From an uncultured Methylophaga sp. (GTDB lineage Bacteria > Pseudomonadota > Gammaproteobacteria > Nitrosococcales > Methylophagaceae), in the NCBI GenBank assembly GCA_913055695.1, contig CAJXKF010000004.1, positions 186,001-250,000 on the forward strand: 64,000 nucleotides of DNA, written 5' to 3'. The notes beneath the pieces were generated by a model. The model was not told the DNA's origin. It made no database searches and worked only from the letters and a program-made list of their open reading frames with translations. Of this stretch, positions 25,997-33,219 are shown in pieces. Position numbers and translations under genes: made by a program. How positions within the stretch are numbered: the first letter of the stretch is position 1; each line of letters opens with the position of its first letter.

Positions 25997-26613
25997 GCAG
26001 CGTTGCCATGAATTCCGAGACCAGCATCAATACCATCGTTATCAGTGAACACGGCGATATCAGTAGTAGTCTGAACAAGACGCTGGCAGAGACGCCGTAC
26101 AAGATCATCTTTGAAGGCTCCACCCTGCAGCAGTTACTGACTTTGAAATGGACTGTGGAGCCGGAACTGATTATCGCGGTCATGGATAACAGTGATAACG
26201 ATATGCTCAGCAAGTTCAAGGTAATCAACGAGCAGTTTCCGCTGCCGATTGTGATCTTCACCCATGATGATCGTGATGACGCGATTGAGCAGGCGATTCA
26301 GGCAGGGGTGAGCGCTTATATTGTTGATGGATTTCGTGAGGACCGTGTACTGCCTATCCTTAGAACCGCGATGGCGCGTTTCCGACAGTATCAGTCGATG
26401 CAAAAGCATATTAAGGAACTCAAAACTTCACTGGCTGATCGCAAGATTATTGATCGCGCCAAGGGACTTATTATGGAGCAACGCAACTGCAGTGAGGATG
26501 AAGCTTATCGACTGCTGCGCAGCTCGGCAATGAATCAGAATATGCGGCTGGCGCAACTGGCACAGAATATTCTGGCGACAGCAAGTCTGCTGGAACCCAA
26601 GAAATCGGTCTGA
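25993..26613 (+). CDS. nasT: ANTAR-domain antitermination regulator (NasT-like)
   Basis: 206 residues. A receiver-like domain (about 12-130) is followed by a C-terminal ANTAR RNA-binding domain (DRKIIDRAKGLIMEQRNCSEDEAYRLLRSSAMNQNMRLAQLAQNIL) that keeps the signature residues. The receiver is degenerate: the usual acidic pair is replaced by VISEHGD, and the acceptor strand reads IIAVMDNSD with no clear phospho-Asp at the standard place. Control is therefore likely by protein contact with the NIT protein rather than by phosphorylation. Expected targets are the two-hairpin leaders before the porin (23316) and nrtA (26794). No NasS gene is adjacent. Confidence 0.9.
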   Translation: MSSVAMNSETSINTIVISEHGDISSSLNKTLAETPYKIIFEGSTLQQLLTLKWTVEPELIIAVMDNSDNDMLSKFKVINEQFPLPIVIFTHDDRDDAIEQAIQAGVSAYIVDGFREDRVLPILRTAMARFRQYQSMQKHIKELKTSLADRKIIDRAKGLIMEQRNCSEDEAYRLLRSSAMNQNMRLAQLAQNILATASLLEPKKSV

Positions 26614-26637
26614 TCAGCTTCATTGATGGACAGCAGC

Positions 26638-26652
26638 GCACCAGCGCTGTGC
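26638..26652 (+). promoter_or_regulatory. NtrC-type site upstream of nrtA
   Basis: GCACCAGCGCTGTGC fits GCAC-N7-GTGC exactly and lies ~107 bp before the sigma54 -24 box of nrtA. Confidence 0.6.
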
Positions 26653-26757
26653 GCAAGCGTTCAGATGAACCTTAACTGTGCAGTCAGAACGCCGGCTTAA
26701 TCTAAATAGAAGGCTTTAAGTGATTGATAAAATTGAAATAGTAATTTAGGTATCCGG

Positions 26758-26773
26758 TTGGCATATTATCTGC
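26758..26773 (+). promoter_or_regulatory. Sigma54 promoter of nrtABC
   Basis: TTGGCATATTATCTGC keeps GG-N10-GC and a good -24 box; the -12 box (CTGC) is one base off. The predicted start is near 26784, about 10 nt before the P1 hairpin, the same distance as in the porin leader. Confidence 0.8.
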
Positions 26774-26793
26774 TAACACTCCTGTGAGTCACA

Positions 26794-26872
26794 ACCCAAC
26801 GACGGGTAAACACAACTTCATTTCTGGATAAAGACGTCCTTGCAGCCTCGCCTGTGAGTACGTCTTTTTTTT
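26794..26872 (+). ncRNA. ANTAR-responsive antitermination leader, nrtA
   Basis: P1: ACCC/GGGT stem with hexaloop AACGAC (26794-26807), the same loop sequence as P1 of the porin leader. P2: GGAU/GUCC stem with hexaloop AAAGAC (26826-26839). Both loops have A1 and G4. P2 overlaps the 5' arm of a strong terminator: AAAGACGT (26830-26837) pairs with ACGTCTTT (26860-26867), with a further CTTGCAG/CTGTGAG inner stem, followed by a T-run to 26872. This is the same mutually exclusive P2/terminator design as at 23316-23407, so nitrate transport should be switched on by nitrate. Confidence 0.88.
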
Positions 26873-26894
26873 GAACAAAATTCAGGAGCAGATA

Positions 26895-28295
26895 ATGCGA
26901 AAACAGTTATCCATCACACGCCGTGCACTGGTCAAGAGCCTGGCAGCGGCCAGTCTGGTATTGAGCAGTGGCATGATGTCCGCCACCAGTGCTTATGCCG
27001 CACCTGGTGAAATTGAAAAGCCTGAGCTCAAATTCGGCTTTATTAAACTGACCGATATGGCACCGCTCGCCATTGCCTACGAAAAGTTCTTTTTTGAAGA
27101 CGAAGGGCTCTACGTCACGCTGGAAGCACAGGCCAACTGGAAAGTCCTGCTCGACGGTGTGATTGACGGCACGCTGGATGGGGCACATATGCTGGCCGGT
27201 CAGCCACTGGGCGCGACCATCGGTTTTGGTACCAAGGCTGACATCATTACCGCCTTCAGTATGGATCTGAACGGTAACGGAATTACCGTTTCCAACGACA
27301 TCTGGGCGCAGATGAAACCTCATGTACCCATCGGCGAAGATGGCAAACCGGTGCACCCTATCAGTGCTAAAGCGCTGAAACCGGTAGTCGATTCCTATAA
27401 AGCCGAAGGCAAGTCCTTCAACATGGGCATGGTGTTTCCGGTTTCCACCCATAATTACGAACTGCGTTACTGGCTGGCAGCCGGCGGTATTCACCCCGGC
27501 TATTACGCACCGCATAAAGGCGATGTCAGCGGTCAGTTACAGGCAGATGCGCTGCTATCAGTAACACCACCACCGCAAATGCCGGCCACCATGGAAGCTG
27601 GCACCATTTATGGCTACTGCGTCGGGGAACCCTGGAATCAGCAGGCTGTATTCAAGGGTATTGGCGTGCCGGTCATTACCGATTATGAGATCTGGAAGAA
27701 CAATCCCGAGAAAGTCTTCGGGGTGAGCAAGCAATGGGCGGAAGAAAACCCCAATACCCATATTGCTGTGGTCAAGGCATTGATCCGCGCCGCCCACTGG
27801 CTGGATGAGAACAGTAATGCCAACCGACCGGAAGCGGTGGAAATCCTGTCTCAGAGTCGTTATGTCGGCGCTGACTATGAAGTGATTGCCAACAGCATGA
27901 CCGGCACTTTCGAATACGAAAAAGGGGATAAGCGCGCGGTACCTGACTTTAATGTTTTCTTCCGCTATAACGCGACCTATCCCTACTACAGTGATGCAGT
28001 CTGGTATCTGACCCAGATGCGCCGCTGGGGCCAGATTGCCGAACCTAAACCCGACAGCTGGTATATGGATATCGCCAAAAAAGTCTATCGTCCTGATATC
28101 TATGCCTTGGCAGCCAAAGAGCTGATCGAAGAAGGCAAACTGCCTGCCTCGGCCTTCCCTGACTTTGACACCGAAACCGGTTTCAAACCGGTACAGACCG
28201 AGTTTATTGATGGTATCGCTTACGACGGCACCAAGCCTAATGCTTATCTGCAGCAGTTCCCGATTGGCCTGAAAGGTGATGCGGTTGTCGAGTAA
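26895..28295 (+). CDS. nrtA: Nitrate ABC transporter, substrate-binding protein
   Basis: 466 residues. ATG at 26895 follows CAGGAG; it opens a twin-arginine-type signal ([16 protein letters not shown]...SAYA). The mature protein is of the NrtA/CmpA nitrate-bicarbonate-binding family: [28 protein letters not shown], then [24 protein letters not shown]. Its synthesis depends on readthrough of the leader terminator. A stable stem-loop follows the stop, before nrtB. NasS, the regulatory homologue, lacks an export signal, so this copy is judged the transporter subunit. Confidence 0.92.
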   Translation: MRKQLSITRRALVKSLAAASLVLSSGMMSATSAYAAPGEIEKPELKFGFIKLTDMAPLAIAYEKFFFEDEGLYVTLEAQANWKVLLDGVIDGTLDGAHMLAGQPLGATIGFGTKADIITAFSMDLNGNGITVSNDIWAQMKPHVPIGEDGKPVHPISAKALKPVVDSYKAEGKSFNMGMVFPVSTHNYELRYWLAAGGIHPGYYAPHKGDVSGQLQADALLSVTPPPQMPATMEAGTIYGYCVGEPWNQQAVFKGIGVPVITDYEIWKNNPEKVFGVSKQWAEENPNTHIAVVKALIRAAHWLDENSNANRPEAVEILSQSRYVGADYEVIANSMTGTFEYEKGDKRAVPDFNVFFRYNATYPYYSDAVWYLTQMRRWGQIAEPKPDSWYMDIAKKVYRPDIYALAAKELIEEGKLPASAFPDFDTETGFKPVQTEFIDGIAYDGTKPNAYLQQFPIGLKGDAVVE

Positions 28296-28311
28296 AACCG
28301 GAACAGCAAGC

Positions 28312-28338
28312 CACCCTGTCTGCCTTGCAGACAGGGTG
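28312..28338 (+). other. Intergenic stem-loop between nrtA and nrtB
   Basis: CACCCTGTCTGC and GCAGACAGGGTG form a perfect 12-bp stem with a 3-nt loop and no proper T-run after it. Placed after a binding-protein gene, it probably stabilises nrtA mRNA and allows partial readthrough, giving more binding protein than permease. Confidence 0.7.
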
Positions 28339-28367
28339 ATTGTTTCCCAACAAATGAAAGAGTCATT

Positions 28368-29390
28368 ATGAAAGACAAACTGATTTATTTTCTTGAGTTG
28401 ACCGGCTTTACCTGGTTTATACCATTGGTCAGGCTGTCAGCAGGGGAGTCCCCCAAACACCAGATGCAGGAACTGGGCAAAATGGTCGGTGTGCCTTTAT
28501 TTGCGATCGCAGTGTTTTTGTTTCTCTGGCATTTGGGGGCTGCCAAAGTCATCACCAGTCTTGGTCAGGTGCCGGGCCCGACCCAGGTCTGGGAGCAGGT
28601 GAATGTGCTGGTGGATGAACACCAGGCGTCACGGGAACGGGAACAGGCTTTTTATGAAAGGCAGGAACAGCGCAATGCTGCCAGGCTGGAGAAAAATCCG
28701 GATGCTGAGGTTACCATCCGGCCCTACACCGGCAAGGAAACCTTTTTCGATCAAATTCTGACCAGCCTGTTTACAGTGTTTGTCGGCTTTCTGCTGGCTA
28801 CCATCATCGCCGTGCCGATCGGTATCGTCGCGGGCTTGTCCGACACCCTGTATTCGGCGCTCAATCCCTTGATCCAGGTATTTAAACCGGTATCGCCGCT
28901 GGCCTGGCTGCCGATTGTCACCATGGTGGTCAGCGCACTGTATGTGACTGACAATCCCATGTTCGAGAAATCCTTTATCACCTCGGCGCTGACCGTGACC
29001 TTATGTTCTCTGTGGCCGACCTTGATAAACACCGCCGTCGGCGTGTCTTCGATTGATAAGGATTTGATTAATGTCGCCAGGGTGTTACGCCTCAATTATT
29101 TCACTACCGTCTGGAAAGTGGTGATTCCGGCGTCTATTCCGATGATTTTCACCGGCCTGCGGATTTCACTCGGCATCGGCTGGATGGTGCTGATCGCGGC
29201 TGAGATGCTGGCACAGAATCCGGGGCTGGGCAAATTCGTCTGGGATGAATTCCAGAACGGCAGTTCCTCCTCACTCAGCCGCATTATGGTCGCGGTGCTG
29301 ACCATCGGCATTATCGGTTTCATTCTGGATCGCATCACCCTGAGCTTCCAGAAATTCTTTTCTTATGACAAAAACGCAGTGATTCGTTAG
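28368..29390 (+). CDS. nrtB: Nitrate ABC transporter, permease
   Basis: 340 residues, inner membrane. An amphipathic N-terminal part and a first helix (VPLFAIAVFLFLWHLGA) are followed by a charged region of about 55 residues (EHQASREREQAFYERQEQRN...) and then the ABC permease domain, with the coupling loop around VARVLRLNYFTTVWKVVIPASIP. It belongs to the NrtB/SsuC family. The charged insertion after helix 1 is typical of NrtB-type permeases. nrtC starts 9 bp downstream. Confidence 0.92.
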   Translation: MKDKLIYFLELTGFTWFIPLVRLSAGESPKHQMQELGKMVGVPLFAIAVFLFLWHLGAAKVITSLGQVPGPTQVWEQVNVLVDEHQASREREQAFYERQEQRNAARLEKNPDAEVTIRPYTGKETFFDQILTSLFTVFVGFLLATIIAVPIGIVAGLSDTLYSALNPLIQVFKPVSPLAWLPIVTMVVSALYVTDNPMFEKSFITSALTVTLCSLWPTLINTAVGVSSIDKDLINVARVLRLNYFTTVWKVVIPASIPMIFTGLRISLGIGWMVLIAAEMLAQNPGLGKFVWDEFQNGSSSSLSRIMVAVLTIGIIGFILDRITLSFQKFFSYDKNAVIR

Positions 29391-29399
29391 GAGCAGACT

Positions 29400-30191
29400 A
29401 TGGATAAGTATCTCAATATCGACCATGTGAGCATTGATTTCCCGACACCGAATGGTCCGTTCCGGGCGCTGGATAATGTCAATCTGAAAATTGAAAAGGG
29501 TGAGTTCGTCAGCATCATCGGCCATTCAGGCTGCGGTAAATCCACGGTCATGAATATTGTCGGCGGGCTCTACAAAGCGACTGAAGGCGGGGTGGTGCTG
29601 GAAGGCAGGGAAGTTGATGAGCCGGGCCCTGACCGTGCCATCGTGTTCCAGAATCATTCGCTGTTTCCCTGGCTCAGCTGTTACCAGAATGTGGAACTGG
29701 CGGTGAAATCGGTGTTTGGCGCCAGCCGCAGCAGAAAACAAATCCGTGACTGGGTTGAGCATAATCTGGAGCTGGTACATATGAGCCATGCGATGCATAA
29801 AATGCCATCGGAAATTTCCGGTGGCATGAAACAGCGTGTCGGTATTGCCCGGGCGCTGTCGATGGAACCCAAGGTACTGCTGATGGATGAGCCTTTTGGT
29901 GCACTCGATGCCTTGACCCGCGCCCATCTGCAGGATTCGCTCATGGATATTCAGGCAGACCTCAATAACACCGTCATCATGATTACCCACGATGTGGATG
30001 AGGCGGTGCTGTTGTCAGACAAGATTGTGATGATGACCAACGGGCCGGCAGCCACTATCAGTGAGGTGATGGAGGTCAATCTGCCCAGGCCGCGGAAACG
30101 ACTCGCACTAACCGATAATCCTGACTATAACCATTATCGCTCGGAAGTGATTCACTTCCTGCATGAGCGCCACGCCCGCAAGGTCGCCTGA
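29400..30191 (+). CDS. nrtC: Nitrate ABC transporter, ATP-binding protein
   Basis: 263 residues. Walker A is GHSGCGKST, the Q-loop is VFQNHSLFPWLS, the signature is SGGMKQRVGIARAL, Walker B is VLLMDEPFGALD, and the switch His is in ITHDVDEA. It ends soon after the ATPase core, so it lacks the NrtA-like regulatory extension of cyanobacterial NrtC and equals NrtD in length. It powers import through NrtB in the inner membrane. The last gene of the nrtABC operon, it is followed by a terminator. Confidence 0.92.
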   Translation: MDKYLNIDHVSIDFPTPNGPFRALDNVNLKIEKGEFVSIIGHSGCGKSTVMNIVGGLYKATEGGVVLEGREVDEPGPDRAIVFQNHSLFPWLSCYQNVELAVKSVFGASRSRKQIRDWVEHNLELVHMSHAMHKMPSEISGGMKQRVGIARALSMEPKVLLMDEPFGALDALTRAHLQDSLMDIQADLNNTVIMITHDVDEAVLLSDKIVMMTNGPAATISEVMEVNLPRPRKRLALTDNPDYNHYRSEVIHFLHERHARKVA

Positions 30192-30196
30192 GCATC

Positions 30197-30227
30197 AAGC
30201 CTGCATCCATGAGATGCAGGCTTTTTT
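30197..30227 (+). terminator. Rho-independent terminator after nrtC
   Basis: AAGCCTGCATC/GATGCAGGCTT (11-bp stem, loop CATGA) followed by TTTTT. Confidence 0.93.
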
Positions 30228-30326
30228 ACTTAAGAACATAAAAAAGTTGACGATAAATTCAGCAGGTAGCAGAAACATATAATGCTAGAATATTGTACGC
30301 AATCATCTACAAAGGTCCGGGTTGGG

Positions 30327-31565
30327 ATGACAGAACTTTCCTTCAGCGAGCAGGGTTTCGCAGCCGAATACGAGAACTTGTCTCTGTCATCAGCATTTCA
30401 GCCGATCTTCAGCATTGCGCACCGTAAACCTGTCGGTTACGAAGGCCTGATCAGAGCCTACGACAGTGAGGGTCGCTACATCAGTCCATTGCAGGTCATG
30501 CAGCGTCCGCTCAGCAGCCGCGACCATCTGGCGCTGGATCGTATTTGCCGTGCGCTGCATGCACGTAACTTTGCTCATGCCGGAGAAGCTGAAAGCTGGC
30601 TGTTTATCAACCTCAACTCACAGTGTCTGGTTACAGAACGGCCTGATGCCGGCTTTATGCGCGAGCTGCTGACACAGACCGGGATTCCTGCCAGAAGAAT
30701 CGTCATTGAGATACTGGAAAGCGAGATAGATGACCGGATCTATCTGAAAGAGTTAATTCAACACTTCCGGCAACTCGGTTGTCTTATCGCGATTGATGAT
30801 TTTGGTGCGGGGCATTCCAATTTCGATCGCATCTGGGAACTGCAGCCGGATATCGTCAAAATTGACCGTAGCCTGGTCCGACAGGCCGGCCGCTCGCTTA
30901 AAGTCGAGCGGATTTTGACCGGCATCGTCTCCTTGATTCACGAAACCGGCAGTCTGGTGGTGATCGAGGGCGTAGAAAATGAAAAAGAAGCGATGGTTGC
31001 GCTGTCCAGTAACGCCGATATGGTGCAGGGCTTTTATTTTGCCAAGCCGGATAAACAGATAAAACGCGACCGCAGTTTCGCTGCCAAGCTGGAAGATCTG
31101 CTGCACCGTCGTCACAATGTCCGCAGTCAGTACAACCGTAAGCTGCAGTCACACTTCGACAAGTTCAAACATCGCTATGAAGCGGAAATTGAAGCCCTGA
31201 AACAACAGATACCGTTTGAGCAATGTGGGGCTTCAGTGTTTGAAGATGAGCGCGCGGTGCGCTGTTACCTGCTGGATGAGCAGGGTTTCCAGATAGGAAA
31301 AAGTCTGTATTCACCGCAATACACAGCCAAGCTCGATATTCGTTTTACCCCTTTGCTGGCCGGCGAAAACGCCAACTGGTCGCATCGGCACTATCATTAC
31401 CGTGCGATTCAAAATCCCGGCGTGACCCAGGTCAGCCGGCCTTATTTGTCAGTGGCCGGATCACATATGTGTGTTACGGTATCGCAGGCGGTCGAGGTGG
31501 CCGGTGCGGTTTATGTTTTATGTTGCGATCTGGACTGGCCTGATGAGGACGAGTTGCCAGCCTGA
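30327..31565 (+). CDS. EAL-domain c-di-GMP phosphodiesterase with C-terminal sensory domain
   Basis: About 412 residues, cytoplasmic. The EAL domain (1-240) keeps key residues: YEGLIRAY, FINLNSQ, IEILESE, AIDDFGAGHSNFDRI, VKIDRSL, EGVEN and QGFYFAKP. A long helix (about 260-300) leads to a PAS/Cache-like C-terminal domain (HRHYHYRAIQNPGVTQVSRPYLS). The ATG at 30282 sits inside a TATAAT sequence, so ATG 30327 is preferred. It lies between nrtC and narK, hinting that c-di-GMP turnover is tied to nitrate status, but it may be an independent unit. Confidence 0.85.
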   Translation: MTELSFSEQGFAAEYENLSLSSAFQPIFSIAHRKPVGYEGLIRAYDSEGRYISPLQVMQRPLSSRDHLALDRICRALHARNFAHAGEAESWLFINLNSQCLVTERPDAGFMRELLTQTGIPARRIVIEILESEIDDRIYLKELIQHFRQLGCLIAIDDFGAGHSNFDRIWELQPDIVKIDRSLVRQAGRSLKVERILTGIVSLIHETGSLVVIEGVENEKEAMVALSSNADMVQGFYFAKPDKQIKRDRSFAAKLEDLLHRRHNVRSQYNRKLQSHFDKFKHRYEAEIEALKQQIPFEQCGASVFEDERAVRCYLLDEQGFQIGKSLYSPQYTAKLDIRFTPLLAGENANWSHRHYHYRAIQNPGVTQVSRPYLSVAGSHMCVTVSQAVEVAGAVYVLCCDLDWPDEDELPA

Positions 31566-31572
31566 GCCCAGC

Positions 31573-31587
31573 GCACAATCCTAGTGC
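31573..31587 (+). promoter_or_regulatory. NtrC-type site upstream of narK
   Basis: GCACAATCCTAGTGC fits GCAC-N7-GTGC exactly, about 100 bp before the sigma54-like element at 31673. Confidence 0.6.
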
Positions 31588-31672
31588 AGACTGCACCGAT
31601 TTAGACTTAAATCCGTGCTTTTGATACCTATTTATTTCGATCATCTCCCGACAAAACAGATACTTACAGAAC

Positions 31673-31688
31673 TGGCATGATTCCAGCA
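31673..31688 (+). promoter_or_regulatory. Probable sigma54 promoter of narK
   Basis: TGGCATGATTCCAGCA keeps GG-N10-GC with a good -24 box, but the -12 box (CAGC) departs from TTGC. The NtrC-type site at the right distance supports it. The predicted start is near 31698. Confidence 0.55.
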
Positions 31689-31689
31689 C

Positions 31690-31724
31690 TTAGAACGCGA
31701 ACCAATGTTGGTAACGTGTTCTAA
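31690..31724 (+). promoter_or_regulatory. Long inverted repeat over predicted narK transcription start
   Basis: TTAGAACGCG (31690-31699) faces CGTGTTCTAA (31715-31724), with an inner ACCA/TGGT pair. It ends 16 bp before the narK ATG and overlaps the predicted start site. It could be a repressor operator or, if transcription starts upstream, an RNA hairpin over the ribosome site. There is no T-run, so it is not a terminator. Confidence 0.55.
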
Positions 31725-31740
31725 AGAGAGAACTGAATTC

Positions 31741-33207
31741 ATGTCTAGTCAAAAGCTAAACCTCCTGTCTTTCAGCGGAAACATCCGTACCCTCCATCTG
31801 ACCTGGATGGCTTTTTTTATCACCTTTGTCGTCTGGTTTAACCACGCGCCGTTAATGGTCGCGATTCGTGACACGCTGGGGCTTGATGATCAGCAGGTTA
31901 AAACCCTGTTAATCCTGAACGTGGCGCTGACCATTCCCGCCCGTATTGTGGTGGGCATGCTGGTCGATAAATACGGCCCCAAAATCATGTTCAGCATGCT
32001 GTTGGGTATTTCCAGTTTTCTCTGTTTCTTTTTCGCGGTTGCAGACAGTTTTGAACAAATGGCGGTTGCCCGCTTTATGCTGGGCTTTGTCGGTGCCGGT
32101 TTTGTGATTGGTATTCGCATGATATCCGAATGGTTTCCGGCTAAACAGGTTGGCCTTGCAGAGGGTATTTACGGCGGTTGGGGTAACTTCGGTTCTGCCG
32201 CTGCGGCGATGACACTACCGACGCTGGCACTGATTTACGGTGGTGATAACGGCTGGCGTTATGCGCTGGCGACTACCGGGGCCATGGCACTCATTTACGC
32301 ATTCATCTACTACAACAGTGTGTCTGATACCCCGAAAGGTTCGACCTACTTCAAACCCAAGAAAAGCGGTGCGATGGAAGTCACCAGCAAGGGCGACTTT
32401 TTCCTTTACATCATTATGAGCGTTCCGCTTTATGGTGCGCTGGCTTTGCTGGCCTGGAAGCTGTCACCGGGTGGTGTTGGACTGCTGTCACAGAATGTGA
32501 CTTATGCGGTCTATGTCGGTCTCATCGCATTGTTTGCTTATCAGGTCTATCACATCTATCAGGTCAACAAAGACGTCTTCAACAAAGAAGTGCCTGAGAT
32601 TCACCGCTATAAATTCAAACAGGTGGCAGTGCTCGATCTGGCGTATCTTGCGACTTTCGGTTCAGAACTCGCTGTTGTGTCCATGCTGCCGCTGTTCTTC
32701 AGTGATACCTTTGATATCAGCGCGGTACAGGCGGGTCTGCTGGCTTCGGGCTTTGCCTTTATGAATCTGGTGTCGCGTCCGGTTGGGGGGCTTTTCAGCG
32801 ACAAGCTGGGCCGTAAACGTACCCTGACTATCTGCATCAGCGGTCTCGCCGTTGGCTACACCGTACTGGGCATGATCACGCCGGAATGGTTGCTGGTGTT
32901 TGCGGTACTGGCGACGATGGCCTGTTCTTTCTTTGTGCAGGCAGGTGAAGGGGCGGTGTTCGCAGTCGTCCCTCTGGTCCAGCGTCGTCTGACTGGTCAG
33001 ATCGCCGGTATGGCCGGTGCCTACGGTAATGTCGGTGCGGTTACTTTCCTGACAGTGCTGTCGTTTGTTTCAGCCCAGACTTTCTTCTTTGTGATTGCGG
33101 CGACTGCCGTGGCGACACTGATTGCGGTACAGTTTATGGATGAACCGCGCGGTCAGATGGCGGAAATCCTGCCTGACGGTACCGTGCAGATGATTGACGT
33201 TCACTAA
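31741..33207 (+). CDS. narK: NarK-family nitrate/nitrite MFS transporter
   Basis: 488 residues with about twelve membrane helices. ATG at 31741 is chosen because the cytoplasmic start [19 protein letters not shown] leads directly into helix 1. Family features are [43 protein letters not shown] (nitrate signature) and [12 protein letters not shown] in the second half. It imports nitrate, possibly with proton symport or nitrite exchange, through the inner membrane, in parallel with the high-affinity nrtABC system. The PP2C-kinase gene starts 12 bp downstream. Confidence 0.92.
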   Translation: MSSQKLNLLSFSGNIRTLHLTWMAFFITFVVWFNHAPLMVAIRDTLGLDDQQVKTLLILNVALTIPARIVVGMLVDKYGPKIMFSMLLGISSFLCFFFAVADSFEQMAVARFMLGFVGAGFVIGIRMISEWFPAKQVGLAEGIYGGWGNFGSAAAAMTLPTLALIYGGDNGWRYALATTGAMALIYAFIYYNSVSDTPKGSTYFKPKKSGAMEVTSKGDFFLYIIMSVPLYGALALLAWKLSPGGVGLLSQNVTYAVYVGLIALFAYQVYHIYQVNKDVFNKEVPEIHRYKFKQVAVLDLAYLATFGSELAVVSMLPLFFSDTFDISAVQAGLLASGFAFMNLVSRPVGGLFSDKLGRKRTLTICISGLAVGYTVLGMITPEWLLVFAVLATMACSFFVQAGEGAVFAVVPLVQRRLTGQIAGMAGAYGNVGAVTFLTVLSFVSAQTFFFVIAATAVATLIAVQFMDEPRGQMAEILPDGTVQMIDVH

Positions 33208-33219
33208 AACGGAACCCAG

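Noticed and set aside
30278-30283. TATAAT as a sigma70 -10 element of the EAL gene
   Set aside because: No -35 lies at a proper distance (TTGACG is 25 bp away). It does, however, argue against using the overlapping ATG at 30282.
31690-31724. narK inverted repeat as an ANTAR leader
   Set aside because: No A1xxG4 hexaloop and no terminator follow, and the predicted sigma54 start lies within the repeat.
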